In this document: in pieces, positions 9,677-19,800 of the stretch
How the letters are laid out: every line of letters begins with the position of its first letter
Numbering within the stretch: position 1 is the first letter of the stretch
Assembly (NCBI GenBank): GCA_014802105.1
Contig: JAAVCX010000030.1
Location: 1 to 64,000, forward strand
Origin: Bacteroides sp.
GTDB lineage: Bacteria > Bacteroidota > Bacteroidia > Bacteroidales > Muribaculaceae
Direction of reading: 5' to 3'
Length of the DNA stretch: 64,000 nucleotides
Notes under the pieces: model-generated
Told to the model about the DNA's origin: nothing
The model's input: only the letters and a program-made list of their open reading frames with translations
The model's database searches: none
Program-made: the position numbers and the translations under genes

Positions 9677-11380
9677 TTAGCGCGCGAGCACTTCGTCAAC
9701 CACGGCGAGCACGGCAGCCTCGGCCTCGAGAGTCTCGGCGGCTATGGCGTCGGCACGGGCAAGCAGCTGCTCAGCCTTGGCGCGGTCGTGGAGCTGAGCG
9801 GCGTTGATGCGCACATTGAGACGGGCTCCGAGCACAGCCGAACGGGCGGCCAGAGCACCTACTCCGGCATCGCTGACCGAGGCGGGATTGCCGGTCGAAG
9901 CCATCGACTTGAGCAGCGGCATGGTAGCGGCGGCGGCTTCCATGGTGGCGAGGGGTATCTCGGTGGCATAGAGAGTGGCGGCCTCGATAGCAGCGGCGCG
10001 GGCGGCCTTCTCCTCGTCGGTCGACTTGGGCATCTTGAAGGCGTCCATGATGAGATTGAAGGCCTTGGTGTCTTCATCGACGAGATGGAGCAGACGCTCC
10101 ACAAGTTCCTGACCCTGATCGGCCTGATCGGAGAACTCTTTCCAACGGTCGTCCCAGCCGGCCTTGTGGGAAGAAAGATTGGCCACCATAGTACCCAGGG
10201 CGGCGGCGAGCGCACCCATATAGGCGGAAATGGATCCTCCGCCGGGCGCGGGCGACTCGGAGGCTGTCTCGTAGGCAAACTCCGCGCAGGTCAGGCCTGT
10301 GAGGCTCTTGCCGGGTTCATTAGGAGCGATGAGATACTCGACGACTTTCTCTTCGGGCTTGAAGGGAGCAAGCTCGTCGAGGCCCATCGACCTGACTGCC
10401 ATGCGTATGATCTCGCTCTCGGGGAGACCCGTGGAGCGTTGCTGTTTGTGCAGGAAGTAGCGGCCGGCCTCGATGAGTGTGCGCTTGGGCACCAGACCGA
10501 CTATCTCGGTGCCGGTGACACGCAGACCGCGGGCGGCTGCCGCACGGCTCACTTCGTCAAAAGCGACATGGAGGGGTGTGACGGCTATGTCGGTAATGTT
10601 CATCGACACCTGGGCTATGCCATACTCGTCGATAAACCAGCCGATGGCCTTGGTGGCCTTGAGGGTGCCGGGCTGCATGAGTGGTCTGCCGTTCTCGTCC
10701 TTGAGGGGTTTGCCGTCGGGTCGTCCGCCCTCGCGCACGGGTCGTCCTTTCTCGCGCACATCAAATGCGATGGCGTTGGCCCGGCGTGTCGAGGTGGTGT
10801 TGAGATTGAAATTGACTGCTATGAGGAAGTCGCGCGCTCCGATAGTGGTTGCGCCGGTGCGGGCGGCTTTCTCGTCGAAGGGGCGGTCGCCGAAGTCGGG
10901 GCCTTTGCCTGGATGGTTCATTTTCTCGGGGAGAGCCTCGTACTCACCGGCGCGACACACGGCGAGGTTTTTACGCTCGGGGGTGAAAGCGGCGGCTTCG
11001 TAGCAATAGGTAGGAATCTCGAGCTCGTCGGCCACTCTCCTGGCCAGAGTGCGCGCAAGCTCGGCACACTCCTCGAGGGTGATACCTGAGATGGGGATGA
11101 GGGGACACACGTCGGTGGCTCCCATGCGTGGATGGGCTCCGTGATGATTGCGCATGTCGATGAGCTGAGCTGCCTGTCTGATGCCGCGGAAGGCGGCTTC
11201 GACTACGTCGGCGGGAGCGCCTACAAAGGTGACAACTGTGCGGTTGGTGGCTTCACCGGGGTCTACGTCGAGGAGTTTGATCCCCTTGACGCTTTCGATA
11301 GCATCGGTGATGGCCTTGATAACTGCATGGTCTCGTCCCTCGCTGAAGTTGGGGACACACTCGATGATCTGGGTTTTCAT
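9677..11380 (-). CDS. ftcD: Glutamate formimidoyltransferase / formimidoyl-THF cyclodeaminase
   Basis: A 567-residue bifunctional enzyme. The N-terminal formiminotransferase region (about 1-330) starts IIECVPNFSEGRD and has NHHGAHPRMGATDVCPLIP. It passes the formimino group of formiminoglutamate to tetrahydrofolate. The C-terminal cyclodeaminase region (about 345-567) has ASESPAPGGGSISAYMGAL and makes 5,10-methenyl-THF plus ammonia. It replaces HutG/HutF-HutG in this pathway, so histidine ends as glutamate, ammonia and a one-carbon unit. It is the first gene of the run. No clear TAnnTTTG promoter was found in the 140 bp upstream. Confidence 0.96.
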   Translation of the reverse strand: MKTQIIECVPNFSEGRDHAVIKAITDAIESVKGIKLLDVDPGEATNRTVVTFVGAPADVVEAAFRGIRQAAQLIDMRNHHGAHPRMGATDVCPLIPISGITLEECAELARTLARRVADELEIPTYCYEAAAFTPERKNLAVCRAGEYEALPEKMNHPGKGPDFGDRPFDEKAARTGATTIGARDFLIAVNFNLNTTSTRRANAIAFDVREKGRPVREGGRPDGKPLKDENGRPLMQPGTLKATKAIGWFIDEYGIAQVSMNITDIAVTPLHVAFDEVSRAAAARGLRVTGTEIVGLVPKRTLIEAGRYFLHKQQRSTGLPESEIIRMAVRSMGLDELAPFKPEEKVVEYLIAPNEPGKSLTGLTCAEFAYETASESPAPGGGSISAYMGALAAALGTMVANLSSHKAGWDDRWKEFSDQADQGQELVERLLHLVDEDTKAFNLIMDAFKMPKSTDEEKAARAAAIEAATLYATEIPLATMEAAAATMPLLKSMASTGNPASVSDAGVGALAARSAVLGARLNVRINAAQLHDRAKAEQLLARADAIAAETLEAEAAVLAVVDEVLAR

Positions 11381-11480
11381 GGATATTTTTAATATAAAGT
11401 ATAGAAATTATAGCTTCGGGATTTAAATTACGAGCCTAAGTTTTCAGCATAGGTTTTTTCGGGTGGGGAGTAAAGGCAAT

Positions 11481-11517
11481 CAAGGGCCTTAGGGCCTTGT
11501 GGGCCCTAAAGCCCTTG
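11481..11517 (-). terminator. Strong hairpin after the SusCD/TlpA operon
   Basis: CAAGGGCCTTAGGGCC (11481..11496) pairs with GGCCCTAAAGCCCTTG (11502..11517) around a 5-nt loop with one mismatch. It sits 6 bp past the TlpA-like gene's stop and ahead of ftcD. Neither side has a good U-tract, so it may terminate poorly or act as a processing stem. Confidence 0.55.
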
Positions 11518-11523
11518 AATGGG

Positions 11524-12888
11524 TTACTTTAGGCTCTTGAGAAGCTCGAGGGTCTCGGGCTGGGACGGACGGGTGACCTTGTAGCGGTAGAGTTTGCCCT
11601 GGGGGTCGTAGAGCAGGAAGTGGGGTATGCCGCTGACATTGAGTATGCGTGCGAGATTGCCCGAGGCATCGAGGAGCTGATTGCCGTGGAGCTCGAGGTC
11701 TTTGACCTTTTTGAGCCATGCGTCGCGCGAGGAGTCGATCGAGATGGAGACAAAATTGACGGGCGCGTCGGCCAGGGTCTTTTCAAGTTCCTTGAGATAG
11801 GGTATCTGCTGCACACAGGGGCCACACCAGGAGGCCCAGAGGTCGATATAGATCCATTTGCCATGGAAACTGGAGAAGGGCACTGGATTGCCCTCGACAT
11901 CGATCAGGGTGACATCTTCGGGGAAGAGTGCGCCGGGGAGGGTGACCACCGAGCGTTTGAGCTGTTCGGCCCATTTGGAGGAGATGCCGAAACGGCTCTG
12001 GAGGTCGGCGAGCATGTCGAGTCCGGGCTGCAGACCTTCGGCCGGCTTATAGCTTGTCACATAGTTGCTGACGAGATCATCGGTGACCTTGTCGATGATG
12101 GTCTTGTTGGTGTAGAGCTCGCGCAGGGCGGTGAGCTTCTCGGGGAGCGTGCCACGCAGGGAGCGGCCAACATTGACGGGGGTCGACGGGAAGGAGGCGG
12201 CCAGGTCGTTGTCGAGGATAGTGTTGGCCGCGGGGAGAAAGTCAGAGGAGTTGACCGGTGTGGTCAATCCTGCGCGCTGACGTAAATGCATGACCATGCG
12301 ATAGGCGTCAGAGGCTCCCGAATAGGCCGAGAGACGCAGATATTGCTCCACTATGGCCGGGGCGGGGTCAGCCTTGAGCACCGAGTCGACCACGACCTCA
12401 TAGGCACGCAGACGGGAGAGGAGTTGAGCAGAGTCGGACTTCACCGACCACTCGCCGATAGAGCGCGAGAAGTCCGTGTAGGCCTCGGTGCAGGCTGCAA
12501 TGTCTTTATTGGCGGCATCGCCGAGGTTGACCTTTATCAGGCCGTCTTTAGCGATCGAGAGATCGACGGGGGCGTCAGCGTCGAGACGCGCCGCAGGGAT
12601 GTAGGCAGTGGTCTGGCTCTGGAAGGGAACCTCGGTGTTGTAGACATAGACGGTGTAGAGGTCGTAGGGCGAAGCAATCATCGGCGAAGTGTAGAGGCCC
12701 TGATTGTCGGGAGCCGCCATGGTGACAGAGGCGTTGGGATCATTGTTGCCCACGGGTCGCACAGCCAGCGAGAAAGGCTTGTCGGAGGGCGACTCGGAGA
12801 TGCGGAAAGAGACGACAGGTGCCTGAGCACCGGCCATAAAGGCCATGCACAGGCACACGGTCGAAATGAGTTTTCTGAATGAATTCAT
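11524..12888 (-). CDS. TlpA-like thioredoxin-fold periplasmic protein
   Basis: A 454-residue secreted protein with a signal peptide ending near FMAGAQA. Residues 25-300 form a variable region with no recognised enzyme motif. Residues ~310-454 form a TlpA/AhpC-type thioredoxin domain with the redox pair WCGPC (Cys355, Cys358) and the cis-Pro region VSGIPHFLLYD. Such proteins reduce or isomerise disulfides in the periplasm. It is the last gene of the SusC-SusD-DUF4843-PKD-like operon and is followed by a hairpin. TlpA proteins commonly end such operons in Bacteroidetes. Its partner substrate is unknown. Confidence 0.88.
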   Translation of the reverse strand: MNSFRKLISTVCLCMAFMAGAQAPVVSFRISESPSDKPFSLAVRPVGNNDPNASVTMAAPDNQGLYTSPMIASPYDLYTVYVYNTEVPFQSQTTAYIPAARLDADAPVDLSIAKDGLIKVNLGDAANKDIAACTEAYTDFSRSIGEWSVKSDSAQLLSRLRAYEVVVDSVLKADPAPAIVEQYLRLSAYSGASDAYRMVMHLRQRAGLTTPVNSSDFLPAANTILDNDLAASFPSTPVNVGRSLRGTLPEKLTALRELYTNKTIIDKVTDDLVSNYVTSYKPAEGLQPGLDMLADLQSRFGISSKWAEQLKRSVVTLPGALFPEDVTLIDVEGNPVPFSSFHGKWIYIDLWASWCGPCVQQIPYLKELEKTLADAPVNFVSISIDSSRDAWLKKVKDLELHGNQLLDASGNLARILNVSGIPHFLLYDPQGKLYRYKVTRPSQPETLELLKSLK

Positions 12889-12941
12889 TTCGTAAAGGGA
12901 CTAAAAACTTTGATTTTCAATGGTGTTAGGAGCGCCTGATT

Positions 12942-14504
12942 TCAGACACGCTTCTTGTAGAAGACGCTGCTGATGCGGTCAGCGCAGTCAAGGTAAGATT
13001 TGGACGGCTTGGCACCGGGATTGTCGGTGCGGACATTGCGGGGATCGTAGAAATATATATTGCCACGACCGGTCGAGGTATTGACAGTGGCCACGATGAG
13101 CGTTTCGCTATTCTTGACCGAGGTCTTGTCGACATCGATAAAGGTGATCTCCTCGTCAGAGGGGTATTCGAGGGCCCACTGGGAGGGAGAGGGGAGGTCG
13201 TTGATACCATCGGTGCCCTCGAGCATCACGTAGACGTGGTTGCCGTTGTAGTAGTAGGTGCGCTGATAAATGTCCGAAGCGGCAAAATTGGAGTCGACTG
13301 CCGGGATAGCCGAGGAGGCATTACCTACAACCTTACGGCCAAGAAGGGAGGGAGCACCATTAGCATAGGCACTGAAACCCGAGAAGCAGCTCCAGATAAT
13401 GTCACCGTTTGACTTGTCGCGGGTGAGAGAGTACATAGTGTAGACGTCCTGCGGTATGATGCCCCACTCTCCATAGTCGACATACTCGATTTTCTGCTGG
13501 CCCACACCTGTGGCGATCCACTCGTCGTTGACGAGCTCGGTGGTAGCGGAGTAGACGTAAGCACCTGTGTCATAGCTGTAAGCACGGTTGCTGAGCGAGG
13601 CGGGGTTCTTGGTGATGTAGGCGATCTCGCTGTTGAGATTGCCGTAAGCCTCGTAGGTGTTGATGGCAACTCCGTCGTATGAGATATTCTTCCAGGAGGT
13701 CTCCTCGACGGCGATCGCGTCTTCAGACATTATAGTGACGGCACGATGCGCCTTGCTGTCGAGAGCCACACACTCGGCCGAGAAGGGAAGAAGCACCTCG
13801 GCATTGAAATCGGAGGGGTATTCGATATTGGAGACGAGTGCAAATGTATTGGGATCGAGGAAGTAGCATCGCTTAGAGGTCGAGACCATCAGACGGGCCT
13901 TTGCGTCCATAGGCCATGAGGGATGTATGAGCTGCACTCCCACCATAGGCTCGTGAGGAGCCTCAGGAAGGACGAAAGCGATACAGTCGTCAAACACGAT
14001 GGGCTCGATGCCCTCCTCGAGCTCCTCGGGAGTCATGTCCTTGAGGAATACGAGTCGGCCCTCGCCGGCGCCATTGTTGGAGATTACACAGTAGCCCGAC
14101 TCAAAGGTGCGGTTGACGTTTACCTCATACTCCTGAGAGAAACCTATCTCGCCGTCGGTGACGTTGAGTATCACCTGATAGGTGCCACCTAAGGGGAAGG
14201 TGTAGCGGAAAACGGGTTCGGTCGAGATTACCTCAAAGCCATCGGCAGCTCTCGAGGTGGAGGGTATGCACCACTCGTAGGAGAGAGGATTGGTACCGGT
14301 ATACTCGATCTTGGGATCGATGACTGTCTCGGAGCCGTGATAGTTGTTGACCACAGGGATCTTGTCGGGATCAGTACCGGTGGCTACCGACAGCGAGGGG
14401 AGCTCGGAGGGAGTGCCATAAGTACTCTCGTCGTCTATACAAGCCGAGAAGCCGAGCGAAAGCGCCGAGACGGCAGCCAGAGTAAATATCTTGTTGAATT
14501 TCAT
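12942..14504 (-). CDS. PKD-like family lipoprotein
   Basis: A 520-residue lipoprotein: the signal peptide ends SLGFSAC with Cys22, followed by IDDES, an acidic stretch like the Bacteroides surface-export signal. An N-terminal PKD/Ig-like module (about 45-135) contains NPLSYEWCIPS and FPLGGTYQVILNVTDGEIGF. The rest (about 140-520) looks beta-rich, possibly propeller-like, and has no catalytic motif that I recognise. It lies between DUF4843 and the TlpA gene. The position suggests a surface-exposed ligand-binding protein cooperating with the SusCD pair, which is an inference. Confidence 0.82.
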   Translation of the reverse strand: MKFNKIFTLAAVSALSLGFSACIDDESTYGTPSELPSLSVATGTDPDKIPVVNNYHGSETVIDPKIEYTGTNPLSYEWCIPSTSRAADGFEVISTEPVFRYTFPLGGTYQVILNVTDGEIGFSQEYEVNVNRTFESGYCVISNNGAGEGRLVFLKDMTPEELEEGIEPIVFDDCIAFVLPEAPHEPMVGVQLIHPSWPMDAKARLMVSTSKRCYFLDPNTFALVSNIEYPSDFNAEVLLPFSAECVALDSKAHRAVTIMSEDAIAVEETSWKNISYDGVAINTYEAYGNLNSEIAYITKNPASLSNRAYSYDTGAYVYSATTELVNDEWIATGVGQQKIEYVDYGEWGIIPQDVYTMYSLTRDKSNGDIIWSCFSGFSAYANGAPSLLGRKVVGNASSAIPAVDSNFAASDIYQRTYYYNGNHVYVMLEGTDGINDLPSPSQWALEYPSDEEITFIDVDKTSVKNSETLIVATVNTSTGRGNIYFYDPRNVRTDNPGAKPSKSYLDCADRISSVFYKKRV

Positions 14505-14548
14505 TTGTTCTAAACTTTAGAATAGGTGATTAGTAACCAAAACCGCTA

Positions 14549-15307
14549 TTACCACTCGGGGTCGCTCATAAACTCGACCTCGGGGTGATCTTCATGGAGA
14601 GGGATGCAGATATAGTTGCGGAGAAATCCGGGGAAATTCGTGAAAGGGCCCATGATATTGGTCGCATCTATGAAATAGTCTCCATAAGTCTTTATCAAAT
14701 TATTGAAGGTGTCGATATCGGCCTCGGGGCCCAGGCGGTACAAGTATTCAAAGAAGAGCTGGGCGTTCTCGAAAGAGTAGACCGGCCACGGGCCGTAGGT
14801 GAGCCACCAGGAGGGCTGAACCGTAGGACGTATGTCGGAATAGGTGATCTTGAAGACCGAACCCTTGACTGTGCGGAGATCGTCGTTCTCACCGATGACG
14901 AAACGGCCAGTGACAGCACGCTGGGTGAGCTCGGGATCGCGGTCGCGCAGGAGATTGATCTTGATCTGACCCTCGGTGGAGCCGGCGGGCACTGTAGCGT
15001 CGAGGATCTCGTAGTGAGTGCCCTCGATCATGGTCGAGGAGTCGGGGACGATCTCGAGCTTGATAGCGCGGTCATAGTCCTTGACCGAACCCATCACCGA
15101 GACAGGGAGGGTGAAGGTGAAGGAATTGGCGATATTGTAAGAGAAGATATACTCGTAGGTGGAATCGGACTCGTTACGGTTGTTGATGTAGTTGAAGAAA
15201 ACCGAGTCTTTCTGGGTGGTGTCGTAGACCATGTAGTCGTTCTCGCTACAGGAGGCGAGAACAGCGGCCACAGCCCCGAGGACCATAAATTTGCGCAGAA
15301 TTTTCAT
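14549..15307 (-). CDS. DUF4843 domain lipoprotein
   Basis: A 252-residue lipoprotein with signal peptide VAAVLASC (Cys20) followed by SEND. The pattern YDTTQKDSVFFNY, PVSVMGSVKDYDR and DSSTMIEGTHYEI matches DUF4843, a Calx-beta-like fold found next to SusD/RagB genes. The function of the family is not known; a cell-surface accessory role in ligand capture is the usual guess. It lies 31 bp behind susD and 44 bp ahead of the PKD-like gene. Confidence 0.84.
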   Translation of the reverse strand: MKILRKFMVLGAVAAVLASCSENDYMVYDTTQKDSVFFNYINNRNESDSTYEYIFSYNIANSFTFTLPVSVMGSVKDYDRAIKLEIVPDSSTMIEGTHYEILDATVPAGSTEGQIKINLLRDRDPELTQRAVTGRFVIGENDDLRTVKGSVFKITYSDIRPTVQPSWWLTYGPWPVYSFENAQLFFEYLYRLGPEADIDTFNNLIKTYGDYFIDATNIMGPFTNFPGFLRNYICIPLHEDHPEVEFMSDPEW

Positions 15308-15338
15308 TGCTGATTAAAGATTAAAACGGGGTTGAGAC

Positions 15339-16796
15339 TTATTCGGGACGATATTCAAACTCATCGGTGGGCACGGGCACCACATAGATGTCGTCGGAGG
15401 CAAGAATGGTGCGGGGTTCGAAGTTGGACTCGAAGTCCTTGCGCAGACGCTTCATGTTGTACCACTGCTGACCCTCGCCGAAGAACTCCTTGTGGAACTC
15501 GTGGTAGATGCGATCGGCGGTGAGGGGGGTGACAGCCGGTGAGAGGGGGGTGAGTCCACGCGAGGTGAGCTGGTCGTTGAAGTATCCGAGTGCCTTCTGG
15601 GGATCGGAGTCGAGGAACGCCTCGGCAGCTATGAGATAGAGCTCGGGCACGCGGATGACGTTGACACCGCTGATCTCAGAACGGGTGGACACGCTGTTGT
15701 TATTGATACCGGCCTCGTCGACGAGCTTGAAGTATTTGGTCTGCACGCTGCTCTGGCGGAAGTGAGATGTGCGCGAGTCCTGAGTAGTGGAGGCTCTGTC
15801 CTCGTTGAAGACACTCTGCCAGGGATAGGCGTGAGTGCTACCCGAGTTATCGTCGTAGGGGGCATAGCCCGAATAGCTGGTGACGGTGTAGAGCTCGTCT
15901 TTGCAGGTTTCGATAAATTTGGGAGCATAGACACCGAAGATGGTCTCCTTGGGAGAGATTACTCCGGCGATGAAGTCTTTGATCTCGGTCTGGTCAACCA
16001 GGGGGAAGACGTCAGACTTGATGACCATCTCGGCATAGGCACCGGCCTTGTCGGTCTCGCCCATATAGAAGTAGAAGCGGGCGAGCAGAGCGCGCACGGC
16101 CCAGACATTCATGTGGGTCTCGCGCCAGTTCATGAACTTATCATACTGGTTGTCGTCGCGGGGATACTTCATGAGGGGCTCGTCGACAGGAGCGAGGAGC
16201 TTCTCGGCCTCGAGGAGGTCACCCTCGATTTTCGCGGCGGCCTGACCTACCGTGAGGATGGGCTTCACCGAGAAGTTCCAGGTCTCGACGTAGGGGATGC
16301 CGCGCGAAGCGGGATCGGTAGAGGCAAAGAGGCGGAGCATCTCGAAGTGGAGCAGGGCACGCACTGCGAGCATCTCGCCCATATAGGCATCGCGGTGGGG
16401 GAGCGATAGAGAGGTGTTGTCGATATTCTTGATGACATTGTTGGCATAGCCGACAGCCTTGTAGGCGGCAGTCCAGACACCGCTGAAACGGTCGCGCACA
16501 TACTGGTTCTCGTAGTCATACTTTGAGAGCGCAGTCATTGCGGTGGTTCCCGAGGTGAAGTCCTGGGCCATCACGTCGGTGAGGCCCCAGAGGAGACTCT
16601 CGCCATAGAGCGAAGCAGAGGCGAGCGAGCCGTAGACGCCGTAGATAGCATCCTCGAAACCCTTGGGGGAGTCGAAGAGGTCACCCTCGACCTTCTCGCC
16701 CGAAGGTCTCACGTCGAGAAAGTCGTTGCAGGCAGTCGTGGAGACGCCGAGAACGAGGGTGAGAAGAGTTGCTGATAATATATTGTGTATTTTCAT
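15339..16796 (-). CDS. SusD/RagB family surface lipoprotein
   Basis: A 485-residue SusD-like lipoprotein (VSTTAC, Cys23, then NDFLDVRPSGEK). Typical features are the N-terminal TPR-like helices (GFEDAIYGVYGSLAS, RALLHFEMLRLFA), the GIPYVETWN loop, and the C-terminal RVPELYLIAAEAFLDSD. SusD proteins form the lid over the SusC channel and bind the imported ligand. It lies 14 bp behind susC. The ligand cannot be told from sequence; no glycoside hydrolase, lyase or peptidase is in the operon. Confidence 0.94.
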   Translation of the reverse strand: MKIHNILSATLLTLVLGVSTTACNDFLDVRPSGEKVEGDLFDSPKGFEDAIYGVYGSLASASLYGESLLWGLTDVMAQDFTSGTTAMTALSKYDYENQYVRDRFSGVWTAAYKAVGYANNVIKNIDNTSLSLPHRDAYMGEMLAVRALLHFEMLRLFASTDPASRGIPYVETWNFSVKPILTVGQAAAKIEGDLLEAEKLLAPVDEPLMKYPRDDNQYDKFMNWRETHMNVWAVRALLARFYFYMGETDKAGAYAEMVIKSDVFPLVDQTEIKDFIAGVISPKETIFGVYAPKFIETCKDELYTVTSYSGYAPYDDNSGSTHAYPWQSVFNEDRASTTQDSRTSHFRQSSVQTKYFKLVDEAGINNNSVSTRSEISGVNVIRVPELYLIAAEAFLDSDPQKALGYFNDQLTSRGLTPLSPAVTPLTADRIYHEFHKEFFGEGQQWYNMKRLRKDFESNFEPRTILASDDIYVVPVPTDEFEYRPE

Positions 16797-16810
16797 TGAT
16801 GATTGTCAGT

Positions 16811-19800
16811 TTAGAATGTCACGGAGAGAGAAAGATTGACGTTGCGGCTGAAGGGATAGGAGGTACCGCGCTCATACTTGGCAGAAGTGATGCGGAAGAG
16901 GTCGTCGGCACCGGCGCTGACATAGAGACGCTGCAGGCCGTAGCGGGTCACCCAGCTCTGAGGCACATTGTACTGGAGGGTCACAGAGGAGAGCCAGAGC
17001 TCGTTGTCCTTCTCGACGAAACGGTCGGTATAGGTGTAGGAGCGACCGCCGTCGGTCTGGATAGCGAGATATTTTGCTACGTCGCCGGGCTTTTTCCAGC
17101 GGTCGTTGAAGGCACGTATATCGACGTTGCGCTTGGGATCGACGTTCTCGACCTTGGCCATGCGGGTGGAGTTATACATGTCGCCGCCGAAACGGTAGGA
17201 GAAGTTCACGTTGAGCGAGAGATCCTTCCACTGCAGGAACGAGGAGAAAGTGCCCTGGAGCTTGGGATTGGTGTCGCCGCAGGCCACCTGGTCGAGGGCG
17301 TTGTAATCGTAGGTGTAGGTGCCGTCGGGGCGGATGAAGATTTCCTTACCGGTGGCGGGGTCTATACCTGCCGAGCGCACTGCATAGATAGCTGTGGGCG
17401 ACTCGTTCTCGTGATACTGGATGCGGGGAGAGGTGCTGGTGTTGATAGTGGCGTTCTCCTCGTTGAAGCGCTTGAGCGCGTCAGAGATGGCGAGAATCTT
17501 GCTCTTGGAGTGGAGACCGTTGACCGAGAGGTTCCAGGTCCAGTCGCGGGTCTGCAGCACTTTACCCCAGACACTGAACTCGATACCCCATGAGCGCTGG
17601 CTACCGAGGTTACTCTTGACCGAAGCGGCACCCGAGGAGGGGGGCAGCGACACGTCGCAGAGCATGTCGGTGGTGTTCTCGCGATAGTAGTCGGCGTTGA
17701 TATTAAGACGGTCGGTGAAGAGCGACGAGGTCAGACCGATATTGAGTTTCTTGGTGGTCTGCCAGGTAAGGTCGGGGTTGGCCATCGTGATAGGTATAGC
17801 GCCGACGCCGGCAAAGTGGAGGTAGTCGGTGGAATACTGATAGGTGGTGATAGCCTGATAGGAGTTGAACTTGACCGAACCGGTGTAGCCGTAAGAACCG
17901 CGCAGACGGAGGATGTCGACAAAGCCGAGATCCTTGACGAAGTTCTCGTTGTGGAGGTTATAGCCGAGACCTGCCGACCAGAAGGGGGCGGTGCGGTTGT
18001 TGGAGCCAAACTTCGAGGAGCCCGACAGACGGTAGGAGCCGTCGATGACGTAGCGGTTCTTGATGATGAAGTTGGCAGCGGCAAAACCACCGACCGAAGT
18101 GGCGAGATCCTCGCTACCGTAGGGAAGGATCGAGTTATAGTAGTTGGTAGCGTAGGCTATGTCGTTGAGCTCGTCGGAGAGGAAGCCCGAGGCGGCAAGC
18201 TGGGAGCCTGTCGACTTCTGCTTCTTGATTTCCCATCCGAGATTAAGGGTGAGCATGGTGCCTTCTTTGTCGAAGGGCTGTATCCAGTTGCCCACGATCT
18301 TACCGGTCCAGTTGTCGGAAGTGCTGTTGCCCTTGAGGTAGTAGCCTTTCTGGCCGAGATTGGTCTCGAAGGCAAACTGGGTGCTCTCGGGGGAATAGAA
18401 GCGGTCGGAAGTGCCGCGCGAGGTGGAGTAAGCACCCTGGGCGGTGACATAGAGATTGGGCTTGAAATTGTAGCGCACATCGAGGCTGACGTTCTGAGTG
18501 CGTGCCTCGGTCTTGTCAAAAGAGCTGAGGGTAGCATCATAGAGGGGGTTGCCGATGTTGTAGGAGAGGAGCTTGGTGTAGTTGCCCTGCGAGTCATAGG
18601 GGGAATCGTAAGGGTTCATCTTCACATAGTCGTCGAAGTTGCCGTAGGGCGAAGCCTCGGTAGAGAGCGAGGTGTGATCGGCGCGGAGGGTGACGATCAG
18701 CTTCTCCTTGTGGCGGTAGCTCATGTAGATATTGAAGCCGTAACGGTTACGGGCATCGTCTTTCATGACACCGTTGATACCGGCATAGTCGGCGGTGAAG
18801 TTATAGTCGAGACACGAGCCGCGGCCGCTGACCGAGAGCGAGTGGGTGTGGGAGAACGAGTTGCGCACAGGCTTGGAGATCCAGTCCACATCGCGGCCCG
18901 AGTTGACCAGGGCGAGTTTCTGATAATAGATATTATCGATCTCTGACTGAGAGAGCGACGAGTCGGGATATTTGCCTTGGCTGTAAAGGCCGGCGATACG
19001 CTCGAACTCGAGCTTCTGGGCGGCATTACACATATCGTAGCTCGACAGATCGGCAAAGCTCATCTGAGGGGTGAAGGTGTAGCGCACGCGCACAGGAGCC
19101 TGCGACACTCTCTTGCGCTGGATGATGATCACACCGTTGGCGGCGTTCTCACCATAGAGGGCGGTGGCCGACGCATCCTTGAGGATATCGACGCGGTCGA
19201 TGTCCTGGATGTTCATGTCGTAGAGTGCCTGGAGATTGCTCTCCACGCCGTCGATCACGATCAGAGGCTGGTTGAGGCCGGTCTCCTGGCCCGACGAGAG
19301 AGAGGTGGTCGAGCGGATCACCAGGTCGGGGATATTATTGGGGTTGGATCCTGCCGAGTTGTTCTGCTGGATATTGAGGCCGGCGTCGAGGGTCGAGAGC
19401 GCCTGCATGATATTGGTAGCAGACACATTGAGTATCTCGTCGCCCGAGAGAGTACGGGCGGCGCCGGTGTAGGTGTTACGGTTACGGGTGAAGTATCCGT
19501 TGACCACTACATCGTCGAGCTTCTGGGCATTTTCCTCGAGCACGATCTCCATATCCTTGCCAAACTGGGGAGCGAGCACCTGGGTGGCATAGCCGATGTA
19601 GGAGAAGCGGAGCTGAGCGCCCGAAGGTACCGTCAGCGAGAATTCGCCGTCGATATTAGTAGCAGTACCGGCTACCATCTTCTCACCCTGCATTGCGGAG
19701 ACCGCGACGCCGGGCATAGGCAGGCGCTCGGTCGAATCAAGGACTATACCCTTGACGGTACCGCCCGGAGTCTGAGCCGAAGCGGCGAGAGCCATGACAG

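Noticed and set aside
4853-11380. Search for HutG or HutF in the hut operon
   Set aside because: Neither is present; FtcD accounts for the last step, so the pathway is complete without them.
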